Below are positions 5,459 to 5,880 of a stretch of 5,880 nucleotides of DNA, one piece after another. Under the pieces are notes generated by a model that saw only the letters and a program-made list of their open reading frames with translations, did not search any database and had not been told where the DNA came from. Source of the stretch: Rhizobium sp. Q54 (GTDB lineage Bacteria; Pseudomonadota; Alphaproteobacteria; SMXS01); NCBI GenBank assembly GCA_945872035.1, contig CAMBYA010000169.1, positions 1 to 5,880 on the forward strand, in the 5' to 3' direction. The translations under genes and the position numbers were made by a program. Within the stretch, counting starts at the first letter, position 1, and every line of letters starts with the position of its first letter.

Positions 5459-5880
5459 TGAACATCGACCCGAAAAGCTGGATCGACCTCTCGGGCAAGG
5501 TCGCCCATGTGACCGGCGGCGCCATGGGCATCGGCCAGGGCATCGCCCGGGCGCTTGCCGCCGCTGGCGCCAGGGTCGCCGTCAGTGACGTGGACGGCGA
5601 CGGCGCGCGGCGCACCTCTGAGGAGATCGGCGGCCATGCCATCACCCTCGACGTCAGCGACCGGGCCGCGTTCGAGGCGGCGCTCGACGAGACGGCCGCG
5701 AAGCTGGGCGGTCTGGACATCCTGGTCAACAACGCTGGCGTCTATACCGGGTTCGGCGGCCCGGTGCGCGGCATCACCGACGAGATGTGGCGCACGCTGT
5801 GGTCGATCAACGTCGACGGCGTGTTCTATGGCTGCCGGGCGGCGGCGCGGATGATGATCGACCAGGGCAGGGGCGGTCGG
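5455..5880 (+). CDS. Short-chain dehydrogenase/reductase (SDR), 3' end outside window
   Basis: The first 142 residues of a classical SDR, a family usually near 250 residues, so just over half is present. The cofactor motif TGGAMGIG fits TGxxxGIG (20-27). Asp45 at the end of strand 2 (RVAVSDVD) favours NAD(H) over NADP(H). LDVSD (65-69) contacts the adenine, and NNAG (92-95) is followed by the helix Asn119 (WSINVDGVFYG), the first member of the catalytic tetrad. The Ser, Tyr and Lys would lie beyond the right edge. Start choice: ATG 5455 overlaps the AKR stop as ATGA, and ATG 5458 is one codon later; AAGGA at 5445-5449 suits both (5 or 8 bases). NAD-linked oxidation of an alcohol formed or used by the neighbouring AKR is a reasonable guess, not shown. 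Confidence 0.94.
   Translation, partial: MMNIDPKSWIDLSGKVAHVTGGAMGIGQGIARALAAAGARVAVSDVDGDGARRTSEEIGGHAITLDVSDRAAFEAALDETAAKLGGLDILVNNAGVYTGFGGPVRGITDEMWRTLWSINVDGVFYGCRAAARMMIDQGRGGR

Overview
The window is high-GC, with tightly packed genes and strong Shine-Dalgarno sites. The RND-type efflux adaptor, the molybdenum-hydroxylase-type Fe-S subunit and the BetI-like TetR regulator point to a Pseudomonadota bacterium, probably alphaproteobacterial. That assignment is an inference from gene style; there is no rRNA or marker gene to confirm it. It looks like an accessory, catabolic or detoxification-flavoured stretch of chromosome. No transposase, phage gene, tRNA, CRISPR array or long repeat was seen.

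Layout: 1-904 (minus) is the 5' three quarters of an MdtA-like efflux adaptor that runs off the left edge. A 200-bp divergent intergenic region follows. 1105-2142 and 2153-2536 (plus, 10 bp apart) are a medium-chain dehydrogenase and a SnoaL/NTF2-like small protein, probably one operon. They converge, with a 7-bp gap, on a TetR-family repressor (2544-3134, minus). A 231-bp divergent region with an operator-like sequence separates the regulator from a small secreted c-type cytochrome (3366-3755, plus). After a 147-bp gap comes a two-cluster [2Fe-2S] protein of the xanthine dehydrogenase family (3903-4364). An aldo/keto reductase (4451-5458) and a short-chain dehydrogenase (5455 to the right edge) follow as a translationally overlapped pair.

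How the genes may work together (inference): the MDR enzyme, aldo/keto reductase and SDR are all nicotinamide-dependent carbonyl/alcohol oxidoreductases, and the SnoaL-like protein could act on the same small-molecule pathway. The periplasmic cytochrome and the Fe-S subunit resemble two parts of a cytochrome-linked molybdenum hydroxylase. The large molybdopterin subunit that would make this a working enzyme is not in the window. The TetR protein is placed to control the cytochrome promoter and itself.

Novelty: I see no convincing undescribed system. The observations most worth checking are the Fe-S subunit without its catalytic partner, the MDR dehydrogenase that lacks the usual zinc-ligand cysteines, and the operator-like site between the regulator and the cytochrome gene.
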